Below are positions 54,376 through 64,000 of a stretch of DNA of 64,000 nucleotides, one piece after another. The DNA is taken from NCBI GenBank assembly GCA_030847615.1, contig JAUMIR010000004.1, positions 229,442,501 through 229,506,500 on the forward strand, written 5' to 3'. This stretch comes from Gambelia wislizenii. Lineage: Eukaryota; Chordata; Lepidosauria; Squamata; Crotaphytidae. The notes under the pieces were generated by a model. It saw only the letters and a program-made list of their open reading frames with translations, was not told the origin of the DNA and did no database searches. A program made the translations under genes and the position numbers. Every line of letters starts with the position of its first letter. The stretch's first letter is position 1.

Positions 54376-56204
54376 CTGGCGTTTTATATGTATAGATAAA
54401 TGTGTATGTTACACAGGGTATAGGTAGTAACAAGAATTGCTCTTTAGGCTCCTGTTGTTTGTGTTTTAAGAATAAATGTTTACTTGCATCAGCAGTGTTA
54501 ATCAGATTTGAACATGCCCTTTTTTTCTAGGGCAAGGTCAAAAAGGAAATCTTTGCATTGAAAGATTCTATTTTCATTGAATGATCACTGGCCATAAGTA
54601 CCTGTCAATTCTTTTCACTCCTTCCTGAAGAATTTCCACTTAAAACTCATACATAATATTTGCATTGCTGCCCCTTAGTTTTTAAAATCGATTTTAAAAC
54701 ATGTATCTTTTCCCCTCTTTGCCTTACATTTGGGGGGAGATTTACCTTAACTAACTCATTTCTTTTTGGTTCCATATTGTCCTGACTATATATTTTGTGA
54801 ACACACATTGAACGTAATCTTAGTATTACTTCCAAGAATGTGTTCCAGTTTGGGATTGTCTTTTTTAAAATTCTTTTTTGTATAAGAAGTTTTAGTTGTC
54901 CATTTGAGTAATTAAAATCTTCAGTGATTAAAGACTGGCCACTTTCCAGAGCTGTTTAACTCACTTCCTGATTCAGTTTTTCCACCTGCCCTCCAGGTCT
55001 CTAAACTTGGCATCACCTAGACAACCTTTGTTATCCTTGACTTGGAATTGACTTGTGGAGACATGGGAGGTCAACACCATGTTTCTTTTTTAAAACTCCA
55101 CAGTTTCTTCTTTGTTTAATATAATCTGAATTTGGCATTGCTGCTTTGACCTTTGCTCCCTTACCAGTTTATGAAAAAGTCTCTGCTAAATTAAGTTGAT
55201 ATGTGGAAAACAGTACCGGTAGTTGATGAAGAAATTTAATGCTCAGCCAACACTTGAAGACATTACATTATTTAATGTACTCAAAAATAATCATGGGAGC
55301 ACCTGGATTTTCTTGTCTGTTTCACTGTACTTTTCAGGGTTTCAGTTCTTTCAGTTTAGAAGGAAACAACAACGACAACTTACCATATAAGGAGTTTTTG
55401 AGCAAAAGCCCTGAACAAGATAGCCATTGGCATAGAATTCAGATGAATATAGCACTTCACAATAGCTCTGAGAAGCTTAAAAAATTATTTCTGAGATGTA
55501 CTTCTGTAGTATGTGTGTTGAATTTTCTGAAATAGTTTTATGCCACAAATTATTTCAAATTATTTTGTAACATTTCACTTTGGAATCTCTGAACATTTTT
55601 AGACAGATTAAATTAAATTAAATTGTAGATCTGACATTATATCAAAACATTTCAGTTGGTAATACTGTAATAGAATATCAAATATTGATGTGGTTTTCAT
55701 AAACCGCAATGATATCTATATTAAATTGTGTAATATTTGCTGATTTGGCTTGGATAACTTTTGTTCCTTTGACCTTTGAAGTTTTGAAAATCTGTGGCCT
55801 AGTCCATTTGGTAATCTCAGCCATTGAATCAATCGCTGAATAGTAAGGCAAGACATATGCAAAAGCTATGATTCAATGAGTCCACTGTAGTTTTGTCCAG
55901 CAATTAGATATAGACGCTGTATTTGTATCCACAAGGAAACTGGGTATTTGTTAATATGAACTAGCTTTTTTTAAAGGAAGCTGCTACTATTTAGCTCTTA
56001 AGACCATAAAATAAGGTAAAGATGGACCATGGTATGAAACATTAATACGGTATGTGTTTTGCAACAGCTTAAGCCTTTGCAAGTCACAGATCTGACATGG
56101 TTTTTAACCAGGTTTATAGGCTGTGAGATGAGAAAGGGAAGAGAGAGTTGTTCAAGGTTTTAACATGAGTGAGAGAAAGAAGTATGCCTAAAAGATTTTA
56201 AGGT
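54376..56204. other. CDKAL1 intron
   Basis: AT-rich, with no exon, RNA gene or confident repeat. Confidence 0.55.
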
Positions 56205-56279
56205 GTGGGGGCTAAATACCCTAAAGGTACCAGATCCTGTCTGATGTTGGAAGCTAAGCAGGGTCAGCCTTGGTTAGTA

Positions 56280-56712
56280 CAGTGGGACTTTGGTATCCAT
56301 TGAGGTTTGGTTACAGGACCTCCCATGGATACCAAAATCCATGGATGCTCAAATCCCATTATATACATGGTGTAGTAAAATGGGGTCTCTCTCTCTCTCT
56401 CTCTCTCTGGCTTTTCTTCGCAAACGAAGATTCAGGAAGGACTCATCCTATGCTTTCTGAAAGCGCGCTGATGACTGAAAAGGCCAATCCGAGATAAACA
56501 AGTCCAGTTGCAGAAAGCACAGCAGAAGGTCTCCTTGGGTGATGTTTCCAGGTTGTGATTCTTTCTGCGTTGTCGTTTCTCTTCAAGGCTTGTATCCCTT
56601 ATATAAAATGACAAAACCAAGGTTTGCCTTTTGGATTTTTTAAAAAATATTTTGCAAACCATGGATGATTGAATCCATGGATGTAGAATCCGTGGATACG
56701 GAGGGCCGACTG
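56280..56712. mobile_element. Tigger-like MITE inside the 5S SINE
   Basis: The ends are CAGTGGGACTTTGGTATCC and GGATACGGAGGGCCGACTG. A TA dinucleotide on each side (56278-56279 and 56713-56714) is the expected duplication of a Tc1/mariner target. Shared middle with 58859-59097. A LINE fragment splits it in turn. Confidence 0.88.
56386..56594 (-). mobile_element. LINE 3' fragment inside the MITE
   Basis: Minus-strand frame reading CAFCNWTCLSRIGLFSHQRA, a C-terminal Cys/His motif of vertebrate LINE ORFs, and a short (TC)n on the left edge (56386-56408). The rest matches 57812-57948. The MITE sequence AAAATGG ... CCCTTATATAAAATG is interrupted exactly here. Confidence 0.7.
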
Positions 56713-56929
56713 TACATGTATGGGATACCATCAACAAATACCGGGTGCTGTAAGGCTATATTTTAGAGAAAGGAACTAGCAAAACCACCTCTGAATATTC
56801 CTTGCCTAAGAAAACCCTGTGAAATTCATGGGGTCGCCATAAGTAAACAGGTGGCTTGAAGGCATACATGCACACACATAGACACACGTGGAAACATATT
56901 CAGGGGCAGCTGTATTGTAGGCCATGCAG

Positions 56930-57070
56930 CAACATACAACAAAATCCAAAATCCACAAAAGAGTGATACCTTTATTGGCCAACCGAAATGCCCAAAACAT
57001 ATCATGCGAGCTTTTGGAGCTCCACTGGCTTCTTCATCAGGCAAGAGAGAAAAACATGGCTAAATGAACT
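56930..57070 (-). repeat. Interspersed repeat with hammerhead-like core
   Basis: On the minus strand 57000-57040 reads CTGATGA, a putative stem, CAAAAG in place of GAAA, and GCTCGCATGATATG. TTGGCCAATAAAGGTATCAC follows, a phrase common to many animal genomes. It resembles 32785-32819 in order of parts. The changed GAAA argues against activity. Confidence 0.45.
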
Positions 57071-58629
57071 GAAATAAATAATTTCATTTGGTATTTGGGT
57101 AGAACACAAACTTATTAATAGCTACTTCATGATTGTCAACCTTGCAAGTCACAAATTTTAACTGTCCCTTATTTTTATTCTAAAAACCTAGCAACAGTGT
57201 CCACATAACATATTTTCTCAGCTTCCAGTTATGCAGAAACAATAGTGGTATATTTTTCTCCTACAGATAGTCATTTCATAATATATGTGCATGTCTTCTA
57301 ATGTGAAATGTACTCCTGTCTCAAAATGTTAATCTTAAAAACAGGAGTTCTTTACTCATTTGGGTGAGATTGTGACACTGGCAGTGACTTTATAAGGCAA
57401 TACCATCAGTGGTGAATTCTGATGTGGTGCATTACTTTAAAAGAATATGTGCCCCATCATAAGCCACACATTTGAATTGCCCTTTAAAGGAATCTTATTT
57501 GCCTGCTCTTATTGATCCTTCATTACCACCCCACTCGACTTGGAATTTAATCACAACACCAGCCATCATTGATGTCTGCTTGTACAACAGCTATTAATTT
57601 CTCATTATCAGTGTTCAGTCTCAACAGGGAAAGAGGGTGCTACCCTTTTTGAAGAAAGATGTGAACAATGATCTTTTAGGAAGATTTGGGCAAGAACAAA
57701 TCCTGTACAGTGTCATGTAATTCTTAAGTTAGGATCAGGGGAACACGTAAACTTTTGAAAAAATCCATTTTACCAATATATTGGTATTTCATTTAACTGT
57801 AAAGTGTTTTTGTCACCCAAGGAAACCTTCTGCTGTGCTTTCTGCAACCGACTTGTCTATCTCGGATTGGCCTTTTTAGTCATCAGTGCGCTTGCAGAAA
57901 GGGCGGGATGAGTCCTTCCTGAATCTTTGCGAAGAAAAGCCAGAGAGGGTTTTTGTTCCACTGACGGCCAGCAGGTGGCAATATTGCTCTGCTGAATTAA
58001 GGAGCATTTGGTTTTACTGAGGAGAGACTCAGTTTGGGAATTTACTTACACAAAATGAATTGTGATATATATACACAAATATATGTACACAATTATGATA
58101 TATACACACCCACCCACCACTAAGCATATTTTAGGCCTAACTTTTATAATAATGGATAATCATTGCATACAAAATTAATTTTAGCTTTCGGATTCTTTGC
58201 ACTAGATTACCTTTAATGCTGGGATGAATTTATGGTCCCAGAAAAATGCAAGGGGTAGGTTTTAAATGGGTAAGTCAGCAGGGAAGTTTTCATTGCTAAA
58301 TCCTATCAGTTTGCATACTTAAAACCTGAACCCCCCCCCCCCAATTTAATTGCTTAAAACCATAGGTCATCACCATATAAAACTGGAATTAAAAAACTGT
58401 GTTTAGATGACATAAATATATCATAACAGTCACAGGTTTAGATGAAGCATTCACTCCTGAATGAAAGAGAACCAGGAAAGCCTCTTTTAAGACAGTAGCT
58501 TTTAAATGAAATGAGGATTATATTCTCTTAATTGGGCCATTGGATTATGCAGTGGCATCTTTTTACCTTGGTTATCAGGTGCTTGGTAATTTTCAAATGG
58601 ATTGATTGATTTCTGTCCTAGTTAAAATA
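57071..58629. other. CDKAL1 intron with a LINE fragment
   Basis: Except for 57812-57948, I see only AT-rich intron with a TATACA-rich tract at 58065-58115. Confidence 0.5.
57812..57948 (+). mobile_element. LINE 3'-end fragment (SRIGLFSH family)
   Basis: ACCTTCTGCTGTGCTTTCTG, CTATCTCGGATTGGCCTTTT and GAGTCCTTCCTGAATCTTTG are the plus-strand counterpart of 56386-56594. Confidence 0.65.
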
Positions 58630-58790
58630 GGTCATGGAAAGCCACTGAGCAATTCACACTCTCTCAGCCTCAGAGGAAAGAAAAAACAAACCCCCTCTGA
58701 ACAAATCTTCCCAAGAAAATCTCATGAAAGGTTCGCCTTAGGGTCACCACAGGTCAGAAAAGACTTGAAGGCACACAACAATAATAAAAT
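58630..58790 (+). repeat. Sauria-type SINE, 5'-truncated
   Basis: TTCACACTCTCTCAGCCTCA, GAAAATCTCATGAAAGGTTC, GCCTTAGGGTCACCACAGGT, then TTGAAGGCACACAACAATAA: the body and Bov-B-like tail. Confidence 0.85.
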
Positions 58791-58858
58791 TAAACATGAA
58801 TCAGAAAATGGCAACAGAATATATGCAACTTAACAAAAGGCTTGTGAAGAGAAGTGAA

Positions 58859-59097
58859 TATGGTGGTCCCTCAGTATCCGCTGGGGTTTCCTTCCAGGCC
58901 ATCAATCCCCCACTCTCATGGATACCAAAATCCATGGATGCTCGCCTCATTGTATACAATGGCATATTAAAATGGTGTCCCTTGTATAAAATGGTGAACA
59001 GCAAGGTTTGATTTTTGGAATTTGGGGGGGGGGGATATTTTCAAGCTTTGGTTGGTTGAATCCATGGATAAAAAGTCAGTTAGAGGGCTGAATGTAT
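58859..59097. mobile_element. Tigger-like MITE
   Basis: ATGGTGGTCCCTCAGTATCC at the left. CCAAAATCCATGGATGCTCG and GGTGTCCCTTGTATAAAATG match the MITE at 56280-56712 before its insertion. The right end is TTGAATCCATGG...GGGCTGAATGTA. Confidence 0.7.
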
Positions 59098-62000
59098 GTA
59101 CAAATACAGTCATCTTCTCTGTTCGCTTTGAAATGATCTTCTGACTGAGTGGGATACTGAACAAGATAAAGGAGTAATGAAAGAATTTAATTTTTTCTCC
59201 TGTTTTGTTGAAGGTACAATCTCTTTCTATACTATGTTATAGGGTTTTCTCGATGTTATCAGTGGCTTCCTAAATTCCAGTAGCAAGGGGCAAAAATGCA
59301 TCTCTACCAATATTCTTCTTTTTTAAATTAAATGTTTGTGAATGTACCTTTTTAGCACACACGTCACTTCTGTTGAGTCTACTTCTCAGGCTTGCTGTTG
59401 AAAACCTAGCCCTAGATTGAGTTCACATAGCACTGCATATGCTTCCCAATGCCATCTCAGGAGCTTACACTTTTTTTTTCTTTTGAACTGGGATTGGTAG
59501 CCAAAATGTCAGTTTTGCTAGATGGGGAGATATAATAATGTAACAGCTGTGTGTCTTCACTTCTTGCTTGTAATGGACCAATGATGGCTTTCTGTGTGTG
59601 CATGTGAGAGAGGAGGGGAGTGTGTGTGTGAGAGGGGAGGGGAGAGAGAGAATACACATGCAGCTGCTATTGCCTTGTAGTGTATTTTCCCCCCAGACGA
59701 AAGTGAGGCTATTGCTGTATCAGTTTTGATTTTACAGTAAAATGTTCAGTAAGCTATTTTATGGTAGCTTTACAGAAGGAAGGAGGTTTGGAGCAGCAGC
59801 ATATAGTAGATAAGGAAGATGTGGAGCAGGAAGAAATCCATGCAAATGTATGTTTGAAAATTACCTGACATCTCCAAGGAAAAGGGGGAGAAACCCCCAA
59901 AATGTAATCAAGATAGTAAATTACCTACTACTCCTTTTCCATATACACATGCAAGCAGTGTGATGAGATTCTCGGGGAATGGAAACTCTATTTCTGTCAT
60001 GAGCAGAGAGGAAGGATAATCTGGGCAGCACATACAGATGCCCATTCTCCATGCCCTCTTTGATATAAAGCTCTGGGGGAGAGTGTCCATCCAGCACCTG
60101 TCTTCCTGCACCGTTGCAAACCTGGCTGACAAACCATTGCCAGGTAAGAGTACCACCTAGGCCTCAGTAGTTGTGAGCTGGCCTTACAGGCCAGTCCTTG
60201 CTCCCCAGGGTGTCTAATGCCCTGATCATTAGACTAGCCCATCAATCTGAGCAACTGATCACTGTGAAGGACAAGAACACCAGGCTTCTGGTACTTGGCC
60301 TCACTCTGCCTCAGTAACTGCTCTTGAATGTATTCTTTGATCAGGTCTTTATTTCTCTTTTCTCTTTGCTTCCACCTGCTTGCTCCAGTCTCAGTTGCTT
60401 CTGTTTGGACCACACTCTTGCTGTGTGCACCAGACAACTGAGAGTAGACTCCTAAACAAGCTAGACAGTGGAACCTTAGTGAAATTTTCTATATATCACA
60501 GCCATGGTTGTACTAGGAGTTGATTGGGCCCCTTGGGTTTAATTTTCATTTAAGATTTCTGTTAATATTTAGTGCAGCTCTGCTGTGAGGTTTAAGAGAA
60601 ATACAGAATTGGACAGTTTCTCTTTCAAGTTGGATCCCTGCTGTTGCCTCCTGTAGGATTTCATGAATGGTACGCTTACCCTCAGCTCCTAGGGTTTTTC
60701 CCCTCCAGAATCCTGAATCAGCAACAATAGAAGAGCTAGTTACTTCTGCATCAACAATCATTTTAAAAGTTAAAGCATAGAAACAGTCATTTCAGAAACA
60801 GAATAGGGCTTATTGTAAGGAAACAAGAGAATTTAGGGGGAAATTAAAACTAGGAATTTAAATAGGAACTGAAACTAACATTTTAAAAAACAAAATTGTT
60901 CCCATTTTTCCTTAGAAATTGAATTTTTCTACCAGCAATTTCAAGTAAGAAAGAATAATTAACTTAAATATTCTTCTGAATTCAAGCATTCTAAAGTGCC
61001 TGTTGGTATTTTGACTGTTATAGCATTCCTCTTTGTAGTTTAAAGTTTTTTACTGGCGAGGAATGAAGAGGAAGATTGTTCTCACAACTGAAATCCAGCT
61101 GCCTTTCATATTAGACCACAGAATTTTTTAAAAGGGCATGGTAAACAATGCCATACTTAGCCGAAGCAATGGTGGATGTTGCAGGACGCAGCAGCATGTA
61201 GCTATCTGCAACAAGCCATGGCTTAATCCTTGTGATTAATGTTTTGAGTAGCGGCTTGAGATATGGAATAAATGCACTTTAAGGAGATTCGATTTCACAT
61301 GAAAAGATACAGGTATCTCTTTAGGGCAAAATAGTCAAGAAAAATGTGCATGGGAATGGCAGTTTGTGGTGAGTGAGAGATGTTCAGATGAAGCCAAACA
61401 TTAGTTACAGAGCTGGAACTGTAGATTAGGATGTTCAAACAACAGTTTCAAAGTTCTTGGGATGAGGGTTAAGAGTTTAGGGAAAACAAAAGTCAGTGGT
61501 GATATAAAACATACAGATATTTCTTGATGATGAAATGAAATGTAGAGTCAGTGGAGGAGGCTTACAAAACTAACAAAGTTTTAACTTCTAAGTGCTGTTT
61601 CAGCTGATCTCTGCAAAATAGCAGTTTCTTTATTAGACCTAGACATGTACTGCAGAGACCAAGATTTATGTGAGAGGTTTCCCCTTCCCCTTACCAGCCC
61701 ACTGTGGATTGCAAACTACTGCTTTCTGAAACTATCACTTCATATTTTTTAGGCAAACTCCTCTTTGTCTGCTTGAAGGATATTCTTCACCTCTTGTGAA
61801 CTTGAAATATGTATCTTGGCAATAGAAGTTTATCCACAGTGTCTTTGCTACTGGCAGAGACCTGCTGGAAGTGGTGGTACAATAAACTAATGCAAACTAA
61901 TGCCAAATTCCTTACTTATAACCATGAAAGTAAATTTTCTTCTGGATAGACATTAGTACCTTTTACCAAGGGGGTGAGGGGAGTGTAGAAAAGCTGCAAA

Positions 62001-63194
62001 TCCACCAAACAATGGTGTTACAGAGAAGGAAGTGTGGTTATCTGTAGAAACTCAAGACAGCTGGATTGGTACCCCAACATGGCTAGATTTGGCTCCAGGG
62101 CCTGAGATTCCCCACATTACATTTACACATGGGAGACACTGTGGCCTCATTCATCTGTGCTAGTATTATGTTGACCAATCTGCAGGTACTTGAGCTGCAT
62201 CAATGATTTGTGTTTTCTCCACTGTATTATTTATTAAAAGCATTTAGCATCCACCAGTGCTCCCAAGGAGATACGCAACAGATAAAAACAGATAAACTGT
62301 TCTTTAAAAACCAGTTCCAGAAGTACACCATTAATACACGCCCCAAGCCAGCCCTGTATTTCAGAATCAATGCCATACAGAACAATGCAGCCTTGGTTCC
62401 CTGCCAGAAGCTCACTAAGGATTGAGCCAATGATGTCCTTTGGGAAGAACTTCAGAAAGTGAGGGTCTGTTAGAAGGAAATCCTTGTCTCATGTGCTCAC
62501 TGATGTAGCCTCTCAGGTTAGCGGGATATGCAACAGGGTCTCCTGAGGATCTCAGATTCTTATAGGAAGAAGTAGTATTTCAGAGCTCCTGATTCCAAGC
62601 TGTTTAAGGCTTTCTAGGTCAAAAGCAGCATCTTCAACTGATCTCAAAAACACATTGGAAACCAGTGTAATTGGTACAAACCCAATGATATTTGGTCTCC
62701 AAAGAGCACATCAGATCAACCCGAGGATCCACGCAATAGACTCTACCAGAGCCTTGAAAAAGCTTGTCCCATGACACTAATGTTTGTCTCATGGCACTAA
62801 TTTAAAAGATACCTTAGTTCGAATACACATTATTAATACATATGCAGATTTACTAATATGCATTAGACAGGCCAGAAAAGTTTGGGGTTTGAGGCAGTTT
62901 TAAGTTTCCCTTCACATAACTCTCTGCTCCCTTAGATTGTGTGTGTTATGGGACGATAGTTACTAAAGTGTTTTGTTGTTGTTTTCAAATTCCTGCTTCA
63001 TGAAAGTGAAATGGTGAAGGGAAATGCTAGACCTTGAGTAAATATGTATGTGGTCGTAGGCACAGCACTTGCATGGGGAGGATTCTCATAGCTCAATAGA
63101 ACCCTGTTTTCTTTCTCCCTATACAGTATGCACACAGGCACCAATAGAAACCTGGATAAATTGGAAAACTGTGTACCTCCCATATCCCAGTCAG
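59098..63194. other. CDKAL1 intron
   Basis: Mostly unique. GT/GA-rich tract at 59588-59652. 62560-62760 (AAGGCTTTCTAGGTCAAAAG, CATTGGAAACCAGTGTAATT) resembles a LINE 3' UTR fragment but I cannot bound it. Two minus ORFs near 59908-60437 are unrecognised. Confidence 0.5.
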
Positions 63195-63471
63195 CATTTT
63201 CCCTTTTCCAGCAGTATGGGGAAGGCTTCCTTCATACTGGGTTGACTCCTCCCTCGCACCAGATAGGCAGGGCAAATAACCAATTAGAAACAAAGCAACA
63301 CCTTGAGGAGGAGAGCAGCCCCAGCCTTCCCAGTTCCGTCCTGCCTCTCACACGGCACAGTTCAGGGCTTTTGGGCTCCAGCTTTTTCTTGCTGTATCCA
63401 CCTTGAAAAGAATGGCTTTTACATCCAAACTGACCGAGGTGCACTGCTCCGACCTTTCCTCGGATTAAGGG

Positions 63472-63770
63472 TTGGGACTGGGAAACAGATTGACCCTGTC
63501 AGGGGTTCAGGACCTCTCAGACCTCTCCGGAGGCACTGAAGTAAGGCCGATGACAACCATCATGGCAGTGCTGGTGCATGATGGAGACCTGATCTCCCAG
63601 TTGGACCACTCAGTTCTAGCGGCGGACGGTGCAATGGACGCCGCAGCTGTGGATAGCCTGGATGATTCCTCGGCCTCTTTTCCTCCCCTGGTCATTAATG
63701 GCTGCGAGCTGCTGCCACAACTGGCCACATGGATCACACTCATTGTGCACCAGGCCATTGCGGCGAGCAG
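63472..63770 (+). pseudogene. Fourth DIRS gag, N-terminal part, interrupted
   Basis: The frame includes MAVLVHDGDLISQLDHSVLA and SFPPLVINGCELLPQLATWI. The latter aligns with SPLVLGGKELPAQLAEWLTL in the gag of the 35365-40611 element, so both belong to one lineage. After the LIVHQAIAAS segment the frame runs into the second terminal repeat at 63771. Confidence 0.7.
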
Positions 63771-63882
63771 CATTTCCCCTTTTCCAGCAGTGTGGGGAGG
63801 GTTTCCTTCATACTGGGTTGACTCCTCCCTCGCACCAGATAGGCAGGGAAAATAACCAATTAGAAACAAAGCGACACCTGGT
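63771..63882 (+). repeat. Second, direct copy of the DIRS terminal repeat
   Basis: CATTTCCCCTTTTCCAGCAG through TTGACTCCTCCCTCGCACCA, GATAGGCAGGGAAAATAACC, AATTAGAAACAAAGCGACAC repeats 63195-63306 in the same direction with a few mismatches. It may be the start of a second element inserted in gag, or a tandem duplication. Confidence 0.8.
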
Positions 63883-64000
63883 GGAGAGGGGGAGGCTGAG
63901 GCCCTGTCGGATTCTTCTGCGCAGGCCAAGTCACTTTGCAAGGGACAGAACTTTGCTCCCTAGCCGTATATCTGCTGAGGCAGGCTTATCTCACAAGGCA

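Larger units (their letters stand above)
56205..56880 (+). repeat. 5S rRNA-derived SINE split by a MITE
   Basis: The left half GGAAGCTAAGCAGGGTCAGC CTTGGTTAGTA and right half CATCAACAAATACCGGGTGC TGTAAGG align with contiguous 5S rRNA. They are parted by the MITE at 56280-56712. The body (GAATATTCCTTGCCTAAGAA, GAAATTCATGGGGTCGCCAT) and the tail GGCTTGAAGGCATACATGCA follow. Confidence 0.88.
63195..64000 (+). mobile_element. Fourth DIRS element, 5' end, running off the window
   Basis: Starts at CATTTTCCCTTTTCCAGCAG, related to the start of the inserted DIRS (CATTTTCCAGCAG). The first 116 bp are a terminal repeat (63195-63310), then a leader and a gag start. A second direct copy of the terminal repeat lies at 63771-63882, and the sequence after it differs. 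A right end is not in the window. Confidence 0.75.

Noticed and set aside
53960..54433. His/Pro/Thr-rich minus ORFs (130-157 aa)
   Set aside because: Translation of a GT-rich minisatellite.
60234..60437. Minus ORF with KQREKRNKDLIKEYIQEQLL as a possible retrogene
   Set aside because: Only 67 codons, no recognised family and no retrocopy signs; kept as plain intron.
63507..63941. 144-aa minus-strand ORF
   Set aside because: Shadow of the DIRS gag frame and the two terminal repeats on the plus strand.
1..64000. CRISPR arrays, operons, bacterial promoters, phage
   Set aside because: No spaced direct repeats or prokaryotic gene layout; splice sites, SINEs and LINEs show vertebrate intron.

Overview
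The window is intronic DNA of a vertebrate gene, almost certainly from a squamate reptile (lizard). Three things point there: dense CR1 and L2 LINE remains, SINEs with the Sauria-type body and tail, a 5S-rRNA-headed SINE, a Penelope-like element, and many DIRS tyrosine-recombinase retrotransposons. Nothing looks bacterial or viral, and most open reading frames here are chance or transposon-derived.

The only host coding sequence I can support is one 85-bp exon at 19043-19127 (+). It is bounded by AG and GTAAGT splice sites and encodes a stretch containing [19 protein letters not shown] recognise this as the N-terminal methylthiotransferase domain of CDKAL1, the enzyme that makes ms2t6A37 in tRNA-Lys. 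The rest of the window is then the two flanking introns of CDKAL1, read on the + strand. I saw no neighbouring CDKAL1 exon.

Layout. 0-5 kb: tRNA-type SINE, CR1, a possible conserved regulatory block (1180-1680), a minisatellite-bearing MITE, and an old CR1. 6.6-8.8 kb: a 2.17-kb TIR-bounded composite carrying the 3' part of a Tx1/L1-like LINE ORF and a 350-bp hairpin. 8.8-19 kb: CR1, Sauria SINE, an internally deleted L2, a hAT MITE and other MITEs. 19 kb: the CDKAL1 exon. 19-34 kb: 5S-SINEs, hAT-like repeats, Sauria SINE, CR1, MITEs and plain intron. 34.8-42.2 kb: an old, deleted DIRS element whose gag is split by a younger 5.25-kb DIRS element. 42-48 kb: SINE, Penelope-like fragment, CR1, and a 1-kb GC-rich MITE. 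48.5-52.1 kb: a third, decayed DIRS. 52-63 kb: Tigger-like MITEs, a triple-nested 5S-SINE, and intron. 63.2-64 kb: the start of a DIRS element containing a second, direct copy of its own terminal repeat, running off the window.

The coherent biological story is DIRS retrotransposition. The young copy keeps both inverted terminal repeats, the internal complementary region matching both ends, and an uninterrupted tyrosine recombinase. Its gag and pol frames are broken. At least four DIRS copies lie within 30 kb, two of them nested, so this intron has been repeatedly colonised by the group.
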